Shown: one piece after another, positions 8,384 to 14,411 of the stretch | How positions within the stretch are numbered: position 1 is the stretch's first letter | How the letters are laid out: each line of letters starts with the position of its first letter | Source of the DNA: a virus | Virus record (IMG/VR): IMGVR_UViG_3300032309_000420 | Location: 1-42,346 of that record | Direction: 5' to 3' (one strand) | DNA: 42,346 bases | Translations under genes and position numbers: made by a program | Notes under the pieces: generated by a model | The model's database searches: none | What the model was told of the DNA's origin: nothing | The model's input: only the letters and a program-made list of their open reading frames with translations

Positions 8384-8588
8384 AGCTCTTATTATATACA
8401 AAAGTTTTGAATTTTTGCCAGCTATTTGTGCAAGTCTTAGTGTAGGTTTGTTTTTTGGGACTCCAAAACCACGTTGGGCTATGCCCTATGGGGTGGGTTC
8501 GACATTTGCCGAATTGACAAATCCGAGCCATGTGTCATTATTTGGTTACGGGGTCACAACGATAGATGACATTATTAGGAGTTTATGA
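8379..8588 (+). CDS. Possible small protein, TTG start
   Basis: A 69-codon ORF with TTG at 8379; an SD-like GGAGAG lies about 14 bp upstream. The first 25 residues are hydrophobic (ALIIYK, then FLPAICASLSVGLFFG), resembling a membrane segment; the rest is polar and ends TIDDIIRSL. Its TGA overlaps the ATG of the next gene (8585), which favours coupling. One variant of the TTCGAC palindrome (8498-8513) is in frame, coding STFAE, as in three other genes here. Against it: non-ATG start and imperfect SD. If the real start is ATG 8478, the protein is much shorter. Function unknown. Confidence 0.4.
   Translation: MLALIIYKSFEFLPAICASLSVGLFFGTPKPRWAMPYGVGSTFAELTNPSHVSLFGYGVTTIDDIIRSL
8498..8513 (+). 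repeat. TTCGAC palindrome, degenerate copy (centre ATTT)
   Basis: TTCGAC-ATTT-GCCGAA: one arm has a T-to-C change. It is in frame inside the ORF at 8379 and directly abuts a TTGACA box at 8514. Confidence 0.6.
8514..8542 (+). promoter_or_regulatory. Candidate promoter upstream of the 221-residue gene
   Basis: A perfect TTGACA (8514-8519) is followed after 17 bp by ATTATT, a poor -10 box. The 3' end of a degenerate TTCGAC palindrome touches the -35 box. The predicted start would be 35-40 bp upstream of ATG 8585. The weak -10 makes this tentative. Confidence 0.3.
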
Positions 8589-9250
8589 TGACTACATCAA
8601 AATCAGTAGTAAATGTTTTAACAAGTAAGTTTGACGCTAACGTGGTTCGTAATATTGGCTCTAAAGCAAGTGAGGCTCTACTCGGTATCGATACCATTAA
8701 GGGTTTGGCTTTATCACTTGGCGAGATGTTAATAGAACCAAGCCAATATAAGACGCCGAAAGCGTTACCTGTGGTTATGTATCAACCCTTGGCAGAAGGC
8801 ATTGCCTTTCAATATTCATATAAAAAAGGTGATGTGGAAAAGTATTTCACCAAGCAAGGCGAGAATTGGCTCATTTCGACTTTTGTCGAATTCGAAAAGT
8901 TTAAGGGCGAAAAGCATCATGCGAGTGTGGCTTGGCTTATGGCTACTGACCTTGGCAAGTATGAAAAGGCGAACCCAGCTAAAGCTCAAATTACGGCTAT
9001 CATGAAACCCGTTAAAACGGCTTTAATTAAAAATAGTGTAAATAAAACAATTACACGAATGTTAGCTGTCTTTAAGCCCGAAACCGAACCAAAAGCACCT
9101 GTTTTGGATTTGGCGAAAGTAGCTAAAAACGCAATCGATAAAGCCGAACTTATCGACAATGAAAACCCTGTCTTACTTACCAAGCTATTCGAAAAATTAA
9201 TAGCCGAGTATAACTTAAGACGTGATAATGGTAAGATGGCTACCGAATAA
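8585..9250 (+). CDS. Unknown 221-residue early protein
   Basis: I do not recognise this protein. It is soluble-looking and Lys-rich, with a compact segment around residues 60-110 (LPVVMYQPLAEGIAFQYSY, then the palindrome-encoded STFVE at 98-102) and a helical Lys/Ala-rich C-terminal half. There is no membrane segment or classical enzyme motif. The start at 8585 has AGGAG 5-9 bp upstream and overlaps the previous stop. It is followed by a strong terminator (9273-9306), so it ends the first plus-strand unit. Because the candidate origin lies directly downstream, a replication or regulatory role is possible, but only from position. Confidence 0.75.
   Translation: MMTTSKSVVNVLTSKFDANVVRNIGSKASEALLGIDTIKGLALSLGEMLIEPSQYKTPKALPVVMYQPLAEGIAFQYSYKKGDVEKYFTKQGENWLISTFVEFEKFKGEKHHASVAWLMATDLGKYEKANPAKAQITAIMKPVKTALIKNSVNKTITRMLAVFKPETEPKAPVLDLAKVAKNAIDKAELIDNENPVLLTKLFEKLIAEYNLRRDNGKMATE
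8875..8890 (+). repeat. TTCGAC palindrome (centre TTTT), inside a gene
   Basis: TTCGAC-TTTT-GTCGAA with perfect arms, in frame as STFVE at residues 98-102 of the 221-residue protein. Confidence 0.75.
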
Positions 9251-9272
9251 AGCCACCACGTAATTATCTCAT

Positions 9273-9306
9273 AAGCCACGTTATAACCTAGCGTGGCTTT
9301 TTTTTT
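9273..9306 (+). terminator. Strong intrinsic terminator
   Basis: AAGCCACG (9273-9280) and CGTGGCTT (9292-9299) make a perfect 8-bp, GC-containing stem with an 11-base loop, running straight into a T tract ending at 9306. It closes the transcription unit ending with the 221-residue gene and separates it from the origin block. Confidence 0.85.
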
Positions 9307-9320
9307 GCCCTGTGAAAACG

Positions 9321-9377
9321 TGGTTTCAACTTTTTTTGAAACCAGTTATAGAAACCAGTTCCTTATAGAGACCAGTT
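9321..9377 (+). repeat. Hairpin and GAAACCAGTT direct repeats
   Basis: TGGTTTCAA (9321-9329) pairs with TTGAAACCA (9336-9344). The second arm belongs to a series of near-identical decamers: GAAACCAGTT at 9338 and 9351, and GAGACCAGTT at 9368. A fourth copy, GAAACCAGTTCT, occurs far away at 18679, just before the endolysin SD. Purpose unknown. Confidence 0.5.
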
Positions 9378-9706
9378 CCCAAAAGTCTAAGCATAAGCCT
9401 AGGTTCATGTTTTGTATTGCGTGGTTCATAAATCGGTTCATGTTTTAAAAGTATAAGTCTTTGATTATTAAGGAAGGTTCATAAGTTCATGCTTTCGTAG
9501 CATAGGGGGCGAAGGTGGAAGTTTTAGACGTCGTTTGACTGAGAACATGCCATGCAATATTCAAAAGTCAAAACCCCCCTCACTATTCGAAAATGGCATG
9601 AACCATGAACTTGCCTATTTTTTAATCAATAATAATAATATAATATAATATATAATATATAATAAATACAATAACTTACGCACTTTCTAATTTTTTCAAA
9701 AAGCTC

Positions 9707-9753
9707 GGTTCATGGTTCAATATGTAAAGTAGAGGGTTTTTGAACCATGAACC
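9707..9753. repeat. 14-bp perfect inverted repeat in the origin block
   Basis: GGTTCATGGTTCAA (9707-9720) and TTGAACCATGAACC (9740-9753) are exact reverse complements separated by 19 bp. They could extrude a cruciform or bind a dimeric initiator; each arm is two overlapping iteron units. Confidence 0.8.
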
Positions 9754-9784
9754 ACGTTCCACTCCATTTTTACCACGTTATCAC

Positions 9785-9800
9785 TTCGACAAAAGTCGAA
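9785..9800 (+). repeat. TTCGAC palindrome (centre AAAA), in the origin block
   Basis: TTCGAC-AAAA-GTCGAA with perfect arms. It is the only intergenic copy without an ATAT centre and the only one not placed before an SD; it lies 74 bp upstream of the 9874 promoter. Confidence 0.75.
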
Positions 9801-9873
9801 TTATGTCACCCAAAACCACGTTCTAATTCCATGAACCAAGAACTATCACGTAAGACTATTTTATACGAGGGTA

Positions 9874-9902
9874 TTGACTTTATTGTAAAGTAGTGGTATA
9901 AT
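9874..9902 (+). promoter_or_regulatory. Strong sigma70-type early promoter
   Basis: TTGACT (9874-9879), 17-bp spacer, TATAAT (9897-9902). The spacer ends in GTGG, and AGTAT follows the -10 box, close to what is seen at the 12097 promoter. The leader of about 115 bases contains one ATAT palindrome (9976) before the SD of the 10027 gene. It probably drives the small-gene cluster from 10027 onward. Confidence 0.85.
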
Positions 9903-9975
9903 AGTATTTGAATGGGGCAGTCTAGCTATATGTTTGGTTATGTATTTAGTGTGTAGCTTGTATTACCTTGTTCGG

Positions 9976-9991
9976 TTCGACATATGTCGAA
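9976..9991 (+). repeat. TTCGAC palindrome (centre ATAT)
   Basis: Perfect TTCGACATATGTCGAA in the leader between the 9874 promoter and the SD of the 10027 gene. Confidence 0.85.
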
Positions 9992-10026
9992 TTAAACTAA
10001 TAGCAGGCATACAAAGGAGAAAAGAA

Positions 10027-10209
10027 ATGGCAATTCAAAACCATAGCAATAATAAAAAGCTTAAAGACTATATCTTTAATTACAACAGAGAGGTCATGTT
10101 AAGTCAGCACGTAACAATTCACAAGTCCCGACTCAGACGTCTAATCATTACCGAAGTTATAGCGTGGGGTATTGCGGGGTTTATCTTAATTGTTTCAGTT
10201 CTTCGTTAA
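10027..10209 (+). CDS. Small membrane protein, unknown function
   Basis: A 60-residue protein with a polar, basic N-terminal part (LKDYIFNYNREVM, then HKSRLRRL) and one C-terminal transmembrane segment (about residues 38-58, IITEVIAWGIAGFILIVSVL). ATG 10027 is chosen because AAAGGAG lies 7 bp upstream; a longer in-frame start at 9934 has no SD and would run through the palindrome at 9976. Positive charge before the helix predicts a cytoplasmic N-terminus. It is the first gene after the 9874 promoter, hence probably expressed very early. Function unknown. Confidence 0.7.
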   Translation: MAIQNHSNNKKLKDYIFNYNREVMLSQHVTIHKSRLRRLIITEVIAWGIAGFILIVSVLR

Positions 10210-10225
10210 TTCGACATATGTCGAA
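10210..10225 (+). repeat. TTCGAC palindrome (centre ATAT)
   Basis: It begins on the base after the TAA of the 10027 gene, and its last A joins the AGGAG SD of the 10237 gene. Confidence 0.85.
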
Positions 10226-10236
10226 AGGAGTCAAAC

Positions 10237-10446
10237 ATGGAGTATAAGAACCTATGTGTTAAATGTGGTGACCACGTATTACATGGTCGGTGGAGTTTAG
10301 GCTACACAACCTGTTTAAGGTGTGGTGAAGATATCGCAAGACAGGTTAAGCACACAATCGCACCCATGCACAAGAGTAATTACATGGTCATCACCAACCA
10401 CGCTGACTTAAAAGGACTCAATAACAAAGGGGGACTCGTGAAATGA
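10237..10446 (+). CDS. Small four-cysteine zinc-finger phage protein
   Basis: A 69-residue protein with two zinc-knuckle pairs, CVKC (residues 7-10) and CLRC (26-29), then a conserved-looking ARQVKHTIAPMHKSNYMVIT segment. I recall this protein as a frequent, uncharacterised small gene in T7-like and other podophages. Zinc binding by the four cysteines is likely, and a nucleic-acid or protein-interaction role is plausible but unproven. AGGAG follows directly on the palindrome at 10210, and the stop overlaps the next start by 4 bp. Confidence 0.75.
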   Translation: MEYKNLCVKCGDHVLHGRWSLGYTTCLRCGEDIARQVKHTIAPMHKSNYMVITNHADLKGLNNKGGLVK

Positions 10447-10778
10447 AAGTAAGTAACAAAAACGCTAGGGATTGCGTAAACGCTTTAGCAGAGTTTGAAG
10501 GCAGTAATACGTTTAGCAAATGGTATAGTTTTGACGAGTATGCAAGGAAACTATATGTAGTGTATAGTTATGGACGACATTTTCCTATGTATGTGTATGA
10601 TGACGAACAGGATAAATGGATAGGCAATAAGGATAAGTTTTCACAAAGCACGTCAAGGCATCAATCATTACTCAGACCAAGTGACGGAGTAGAGATGTGG
10701 TTAAATACCGAAGGCTTGCGTGAGTTAATAAACAATCATGGCTTAGTGGGTTATACAATTCACAAGGCACAAACCTAA
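10443..10778 (+). CDS. Conserved phage protein, unknown function
   Basis: A 111-residue protein with many aromatic residues, including YVVYSYGRHFPMYVYDDEQD near the middle and a TSRHQSLLRP segment. This pattern recurs in small phage proteins that I recall but cannot assign. It looks like a compact alpha/beta protein with no membrane part. The start overlaps the zinc-finger gene (ATGA), and the stop is followed at once by the palindrome at 10779. No catalytic residues can be named. Confidence 0.7.
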   Translation: MKVSNKNARDCVNALAEFEGSNTFSKWYSFDEYARKLYVVYSYGRHFPMYVYDDEQDKWIGNKDKFSQSTSRHQSLLRPSDGVEMWLNTEGLRELINNHGLVGYTIHKAQT

Positions 10779-10794
10779 TTCGACATATGTCGAA
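10779..10794 (+). repeat. TTCGAC palindrome (centre ATAT)
   Basis: It begins on the base after the TAA stop (10776-10778); the SD (AAAGGAG) of the 10818 gene follows 11 bp later. Confidence 0.85.
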
Positions 10795-10817
10795 CTTAAA
10801 CTTAAAGGAGAAACAAA

Positions 10818-11105
10818 ATGCAAACAAGAGAATATACGGCAGTAGTCAAGATTAAAGTTGATGAAAGCATGATAAGAGAAATTAAAAACTGGGACGACTG
10901 GATTAGCGTTGAAGGTCATCTTGCTACCCTTCTTACAGAAAATCTAAAAGACAAAGGTCTTATGTTAAAGGCAGAAGTATTTCCTATCCAAGCATATGAC
11001 GAGTTATGTCAAACATCTTTGCGTTTCATGGAAAACAATGCACTCGCTGACATCGAGGACGAAATCTTAAATAAGTCTTGTATTGGGGGTAATTGTGAAG
11101 ATTAG
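10818..11105 (+). CDS. Small acidic protein, unknown function
   Basis: A 95-residue acidic protein, probably alpha/beta: a strand (YTAVVKIKV), an amphipathic helix with IKNWDDWISVEGHLATLL, a second strand (LMLKAEVFPI) and a C-terminal acidic helix ending in two cysteines (CIGGNC). The SD AAAGGAG is well placed. The stop overlaps the next gene. I do not recognise a family; the N-terminal strand-helix-strand resembles small ferredoxin-like folds, without proof. Confidence 0.65.
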   Translation: MQTREYTAVVKIKVDESMIREIKNWDDWISVEGHLATLLTENLKDKGLMLKAEVFPIQAYDELCQTSLRFMENNALADIEDEILNKSCIGGNCED

Positions 11106-11304
11106 AAACTTGAGAGCAAGATGTTTAGAACCTAGTAGCGATATCCCATATGTATTACATGAAGTGGAGTATCAAGTAGAGAGTCCGTTAAAAGATAATC
11201 TATGGTTAAACACAACCCATACCATGTATGCAACCGACCCGATAGATGCTATTAACAAAGCTAAAAGTTATTTAAAAAAGGAAGAAAATAATGAAATCCA
11301 ATAA
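11095..11304 (+). CDS. Small protein, GTG start, unknown function
   Basis: A 69-residue protein if GTG 11095 is used; an in-frame TTG at 11083 would add four residues. The GGGGGT before the GTG is only a rough SD, so coupling to the overlapping upstream gene is likely. The sequence has a strand-rich first half (YVLHEVEYQVES) and a helical Lys/Glu tail (DAINKAKSYLKKEE). It overlaps the next start by 14 bp. No function is apparent. Confidence 0.6.
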   Translation: MKIRNLRARCLEPSSDIPYVLHEVEYQVESPLKDNLWLNTTHTMYATDPIDAINKAKSYLKKEENNEIQ

Positions 11305-11602
11305 ACATAAAGAAGTCGTAGAAAACATTGTGCGTTTCTTACAAAAGGAATTAAAGCATGATGCCGAAGAAGTAAACTCGGTGACTGGTATCTCGCATGA
11401 CGACATTGATGGCATAACTTTAGGTCGTTATGAATTGGCACGTGACACGTTAAGACTTATCCGCAGTCTGACGGGTGATACACAATCTAACCACGTCAAT
11501 CCCGTTTCGACAAATGTCGAACCGCAACTATACTTTGAAGAACAAGCAATACTCGATGCACAAGCGTATGTCGAGAAACTCACCACGAAAGGTAGGTTAT
11601 AA
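11291..11602 (+). CDS. Small helical protein with an in-frame palindrome
   Basis: A 103-residue, mostly helical, charged protein. Residues 73-77 (STNVE) are coded by a copy of the TTCGAC repeat (11506-11521), and this short linker-like part (about 65-80) separates two helical regions. SD-like AAAAGGAAG precedes ATG 11291. The next gene starts directly after its TAA. No motif gives a function. Confidence 0.65.
   Translation: MKSNKHKEVVENIVRFLQKELKHDAEEVNSVTGISHDDIDGITLGRYELARDTLRLIRSLTGDTQSNHVNPVSTNVEPQLYFEEQAILDAQAYVEKLTTKGRL
11506..11521 (+). repeat. TTCGAC palindrome (centre AAAT), inside a gene
   Basis: TTCGAC-AAAT-GTCGAA, in frame as STNVE (residues 73-77) of the 11291 gene; identical to the copy at 14861. 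Confidence 0.75.
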
Positions 11603-12055
11603 ATGGGCTATCAAAGTCAAGTAGGTTATGCCATATCGTTTAACAAAGAAATACAATGGACTGACCATGCCACAGATGAGGATAAGAAACTCAAAGGCGA
11701 GGACATATTTAATACATTCATAACTGAAGCCAAGTCTAACGAGGATACTAAACTTTGTTTCGATGAAGATGAAAGTCCGTTGGAAATTGACCATGAAAAC
11801 TTGTTACTTAAATTCTATGTCGATGATTGGAAATGGTATGAGGATTATGCAGGAGTCGGTTGCCATGAAGCTTTGCTTAAACTAGCAGAGGAATACATTG
11901 ACTCACAGGAAAACAATCAAGCAATAAAACATTTAACCATAAGCTATGGATTTGTGCGTATTGGTGAAGAAACAGAAGATATTGAAACAAGATATGGTGG
12001 TGATGATGGCTATAGTTTGCTATATCCCACAAGAGGTATTGAGTTTGAAGTTTAA
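11603..12055 (+). CDS. Conserved phage protein (MGYQSQV family), unknown function
   Basis: A 150-residue acidic protein starting MGYQSQVGYAI, an N-terminus I recall from a widespread group of small phage proteins. It has strands at each end (LTISYGFVRIGEE, then RYGGDDGYSLLYP) and a central DDWKWYEDYAGVGCHEALL stretch. The start lies directly after the previous TAA, behind AAAGGTAGG. It closes the first small-gene cluster; a new promoter follows at 12097. Function unknown. Confidence 0.7.
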   Translation: MGYQSQVGYAISFNKEIQWTDHATDEDKKLKGEDIFNTFITEAKSNEDTKLCFDEDESPLEIDHENLLLKFYVDDWKWYEDYAGVGCHEALLKLAEEYIDSQENNQAIKHLTISYGFVRIGEETEDIETRYGGDDGYSLLYPTRGIEFEV

Positions 12056-12096
12056 TTTTTATATGGTGTATCAGTTAAGATACTCATAGGCGAGGC

Positions 12097-12125
12097 TTGA
12101 CTTTTGTTATAATGTATGGTATAAT
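12097..12125 (+). promoter_or_regulatory. Strong sigma70-type promoter before the MoxR/VWA cluster
   Basis: TTGACT (12097-12102), 17-bp spacer, TATAAT (12120-12125), followed by AGTAT and soon AATGGG. It closely resembles the promoter at 9874. A palindrome copy (12172) sits in the leader before the SD of the 12209 gene. Confidence 0.85.
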
Positions 12126-12171
12126 AGTATATTAAACAATGGGAAAGGTCTATTCAGTAGTAAAACCACGT

Positions 12172-12187
12172 TTCGACATATGTCGAA
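12172..12187 (+). repeat. TTCGAC palindrome (centre ATAT)
   Basis: Perfect copy in the leader of the 12097 promoter, 15 bp before the GAGGAG of the 12209 gene. Confidence 0.85.
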
Positions 12188-12208
12188 CTAAACAAAGAGG
12201 AGAGCAAC

Positions 12209-13123
12209 ATGGAATATCAAATGCAACAACCCAACCACATCATATCGTTGGCAACGTCAGCAGTATTAGTATCAGTTGATGTCAATGTATGGTCAGCAAC
12301 AAAGCAAGACAGAACTATATCAGACGAAGTTACTCATGCTAAAAAAGCAGACTCAAGTGCAGGCAGATTTGTGAAGAACCTTTTAGCTGATGACTTATTT
12401 CACAAACGTGTAAGCAATTACAGACAGACAATTTATAATTGGTTAAAGCGTTCAACGTATCGTTGGAACAATAGCCAAGACTTACTTCCTGTTATCAATC
12501 TAGAAAAGTTTAAGAATGAGTTTAATGACCACGAACTAACGTTTAATAAATATCTAGATGACTTCATAAACAATTACCAATCTATCGTAAGTAACATGGC
12601 TTTCAAAGCAGGTGATATGTTTAACAAAGATGATTACCCCGATGCTATGGAAGTTAGAAACAAATTCGGTATCAAGTTGTATGTCGCAGAAGTGCCGAGC
12701 CATGACTGGCGATGTAACATATCAAATGATATCGCTAGTGATTTAAAAGACCAATACACCAAACAAGCAGAGGAGATTATCAATCATGTCGTATCGGAAC
12801 AAGTGGACAGGCTTACTGATGTCATGGAAAGTATCAGCCATTGTTGTGGAGTGTCGGAAACTACCGATGCAAACACAGGCGAAGTTAAGACGAAGAAACG
12901 CAAAATATATGATACCACAATCGAAAAAGCTAAAGAGTTATGTGCAACATTTAAAGCATTTAAACCAGTAAACAATGAGGTAACCAATCGCTTGACTGAC
13001 GCAGTAACCAAGCTAGAGTATGCCTTGAATGGTGTAGATATAGATACAATCAGAGATAGCGATGCAGTCAGAGAAAAGGTTAAGAACAACGTTGATGACA
13101 TCTTATCTAAATTTAAACTTTAA
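12209..13123 (+). CDS. Conserved phage protein linked to the MoxR/VWA pair
   Basis: A 304-residue soluble protein. The N-terminus (AVLVSVDVNVWSATKQDR) and middle (NMAFKAGDMFNKDDYPDAME, then VRNKFGIKLYVAEVPSHDWR) match a protein I recall from many phages, usually encoded just before an AAA+ ATPase and a VWA protein. The C-terminal half is helical. It has a two-cysteine pair at SHCCGV but no clear zinc site. The SD GAGGAG is strong. The neighbourhood suggests it is the substrate adaptor or third member of the MoxR/VWA module; no biochemical function is known to me. Confidence 0.75.
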   Translation: MEYQMQQPNHIISLATSAVLVSVDVNVWSATKQDRTISDEVTHAKKADSSAGRFVKNLLADDLFHKRVSNYRQTIYNWLKRSTYRWNNSQDLLPVINLEKFKNEFNDHELTFNKYLDDFINNYQSIVSNMAFKAGDMFNKDDYPDAMEVRNKFGIKLYVAEVPSHDWRCNISNDIASDLKDQYTKQAEEIINHVVSEQVDRLTDVMESISHCCGVSETTDANTGEVKTKKRKIYDTTIEKAKELCATFKAFKPVNNEVTNRLTDAVTKLEYALNGVDIDTIRDSDAVREKVKNNVDDILSKFKL

Positions 13124-13139
13124 TTCGACATATGTCGAA
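13124..13139 (+). repeat. TTCGAC palindrome (centre ATAT)
   Basis: It begins on the base after the TAA of the 12209 gene, and its 3' arm runs into the AGGAG of the 13151 gene. Confidence 0.85.
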
Positions 13140-13150
13140 AGGAGAGCAGT

Positions 13151-13339
13151 ATGGAATGGGTTACTTTTGCAGTATGGTTTGGGTGTGGATACTTTTGTAA
13201 GTCCACCAAAGATTATATCTATGAAAGACAAATGAGAATGATATTTGAGAGAATGTCAGACGCAGAGAAAAAAGTAATAGCAACAAAATTTATTAATGAC
13301 AAACTAAAGAGAGAGGATAGTAATCATGGCAACAATTAA
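13151..13339 (+). CDS. Small membrane-anchored protein in the MoxR/VWA operon
   Basis: A 62-residue protein: a hydrophobic N-terminal segment (residues about 2-17, VTFAVWFGCGYFC) likely spans or touches the membrane, followed by a basic and charged helix (YERQMRMIFERMSDAEKK). AGGAG lies directly before the start, and the ORF overlaps the ATPase gene by 14 bp, so it is translated with it. It may tether something at the membrane; nothing more can be said from sequence. Confidence 0.6.
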   Translation: MEWVTFAVWFGCGYFCKSTKDYIYERQMRMIFERMSDAEKKVIATKFINDKLKREDSNHGNN

Positions 13340-14399
13340 TAACATAGCAAGTGTAACAATCGATGAGTTAAGAAAGTTAATTCCTGCGATAGGTAAAAGT
13401 TTAACACCTGTCATTCAATCAGAACCAGGTTGTGGTAAGACATCTTTACTTAACATGATTAGGGAAGATTTAGGTGATACATATGATTACATATATGTTG
13501 ATTGCCCTGTCAAAGATATGTCGGACATAGCGATGACTATTCCTAACCACGCTAGTAAATCGTTAGAAACATATGTCGGTAGTTTGTTTAAACTAGATAA
13601 CCCTAAGCCTAAGGTTATCTTACTTGATGAGTTTATGAAGTCGCCTAAGTTATTACAAGTTATCTTTACTAGGCTCATGCTAGAGAGATGTGTAGGTGAC
13701 ATACCCTTACCCGAAGGTAGCATAGTGTTTGCAACATCTAACAATGCAAGCGATGGTGTAGGCGATAGTATGTTGGCTCATGCAGGTAATCGTGTATGTA
13801 TATTGAAAATGCAGAAACCCGATGTAGATACATGGCTTAAATGGGCGAATGATAATGCAATCAATCCGTTGATTAGGGCATGGGTTTATATGTTTCCACG
13901 TTGCTTGAATAGTTATACCGATGGTGGTCAAGAGGATAACCCATATATCTTTCAACCAAGTAAAACTAATCTATCGTTCTGTTCACCACGTTCACTTGCC
14001 AAGTCATCGGTCATCGTTGATATGCAACATATACTAGGTGATAATGCAACCATGTGTGCATTGGCAGGGACTATCGGTGCTAGTGCGTCAGCCGATATGA
14101 GTGCGTTCTTACGACTAGAGAAAAAGCTACCTAAGTTTAAGGACATACTAGAGAAACCAACAACTATAGATATTCCCGATGACACGGCTGCCAAGCTTAT
14201 GCTTATGTTTCAAGCAGTAGATAATCTAACCACGCAAGATGAATTGTCATCGTTCATGCAGTTTGTCAAGCGTATCGAGAGTAGCGAACTTCAAGCAGTA
14301 TTCTTTACCATGATGGTGCGTAGTAAGAATGGTGTCAAACTTGCACGTTCAAATGTAGAGATTGCTAAATGGGCTACTGATAACCACGAATTATTTTAA
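13326..14399 (+). CDS. MoxR-type AAA+ ATPase
   Basis: A 357-residue ATPase with Walker A EPGCGKTS (residues 33-40), Walker B VILLDE (97-102) and a sensor-1-like FATSNNASDGVGDSM segment near residue 135. The C-terminal half holds the helical lid. MoxR-family ATPases act as chaperones that remodel or insert cofactors into partner proteins, usually with a VWA protein encoded next door; here that partner is the 14412 gene. All nucleotide-binding residues look intact. In phages such pairs are common but their target is unknown. The start is behind GAGAGGATAG within the end of the preceding small gene. Confidence 0.85.
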   Translation: MATINNIASVTIDELRKLIPAIGKSLTPVIQSEPGCGKTSLLNMIREDLGDTYDYIYVDCPVKDMSDIAMTIPNHASKSLETYVGSLFKLDNPKPKVILLDEFMKSPKLLQVIFTRLMLERCVGDIPLPEGSIVFATSNNASDGVGDSMLAHAGNRVCILKMQKPDVDTWLKWANDNAINPLIRAWVYMFPRCLNSYTDGGQEDNPYIFQPSKTNLSFCSPRSLAKSSVIVDMQHILGDNATMCALAGTIGASASADMSAFLRLEKKLPKFKDILEKPTTIDIPDDTAAKLMLMFQAVDNLTTQDELSSFMQFVKRIESSELQAVFFTMMVRSKNGVKLARSNVEIAKWATDNHELF

Positions 14400-14411
14400 T
14401 AGGAGATAGAT

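Larger units (their letters stand above)
9402..9837. other. Candidate replication origin: GGTTCATG iterons around an A/T tract
   Basis: This gene-free block carries repeated GGTTCATG units. On the plus strand they start at 9402, 9435 and 9707, with partial copies at 9423, 9476, 9484 and 9714. Inverted copies (CATGAACC) start at 9597, 9604 (last base varies), 9746 and 9830. Some are stacked with a 7-bp step (9597-9611, 9707-9719, 9741-9753). Between the groups, 9628-9668 is 41 bp of pure A/T, a natural unwinding element. Iterons plus an A/T tract, no ORF and a strong promoter just downstream are the classic form of an iteron origin. No initiator is identified. A partitioning or packaging site is an alternative. 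Confidence 0.6.

Noticed and set aside
9628-9668. A/T tract as a simple microsatellite only
   Set aside because: It is flanked by ordered iterons and lies in a gene-free block, so an unwinding element explains it better.
9934-10026. N-terminal extension of the 10027 gene starting at 9934
   Set aside because: It has no SD, runs through the promoter leader and a palindrome, and a strong AAAGGAG precedes ATG 10027.
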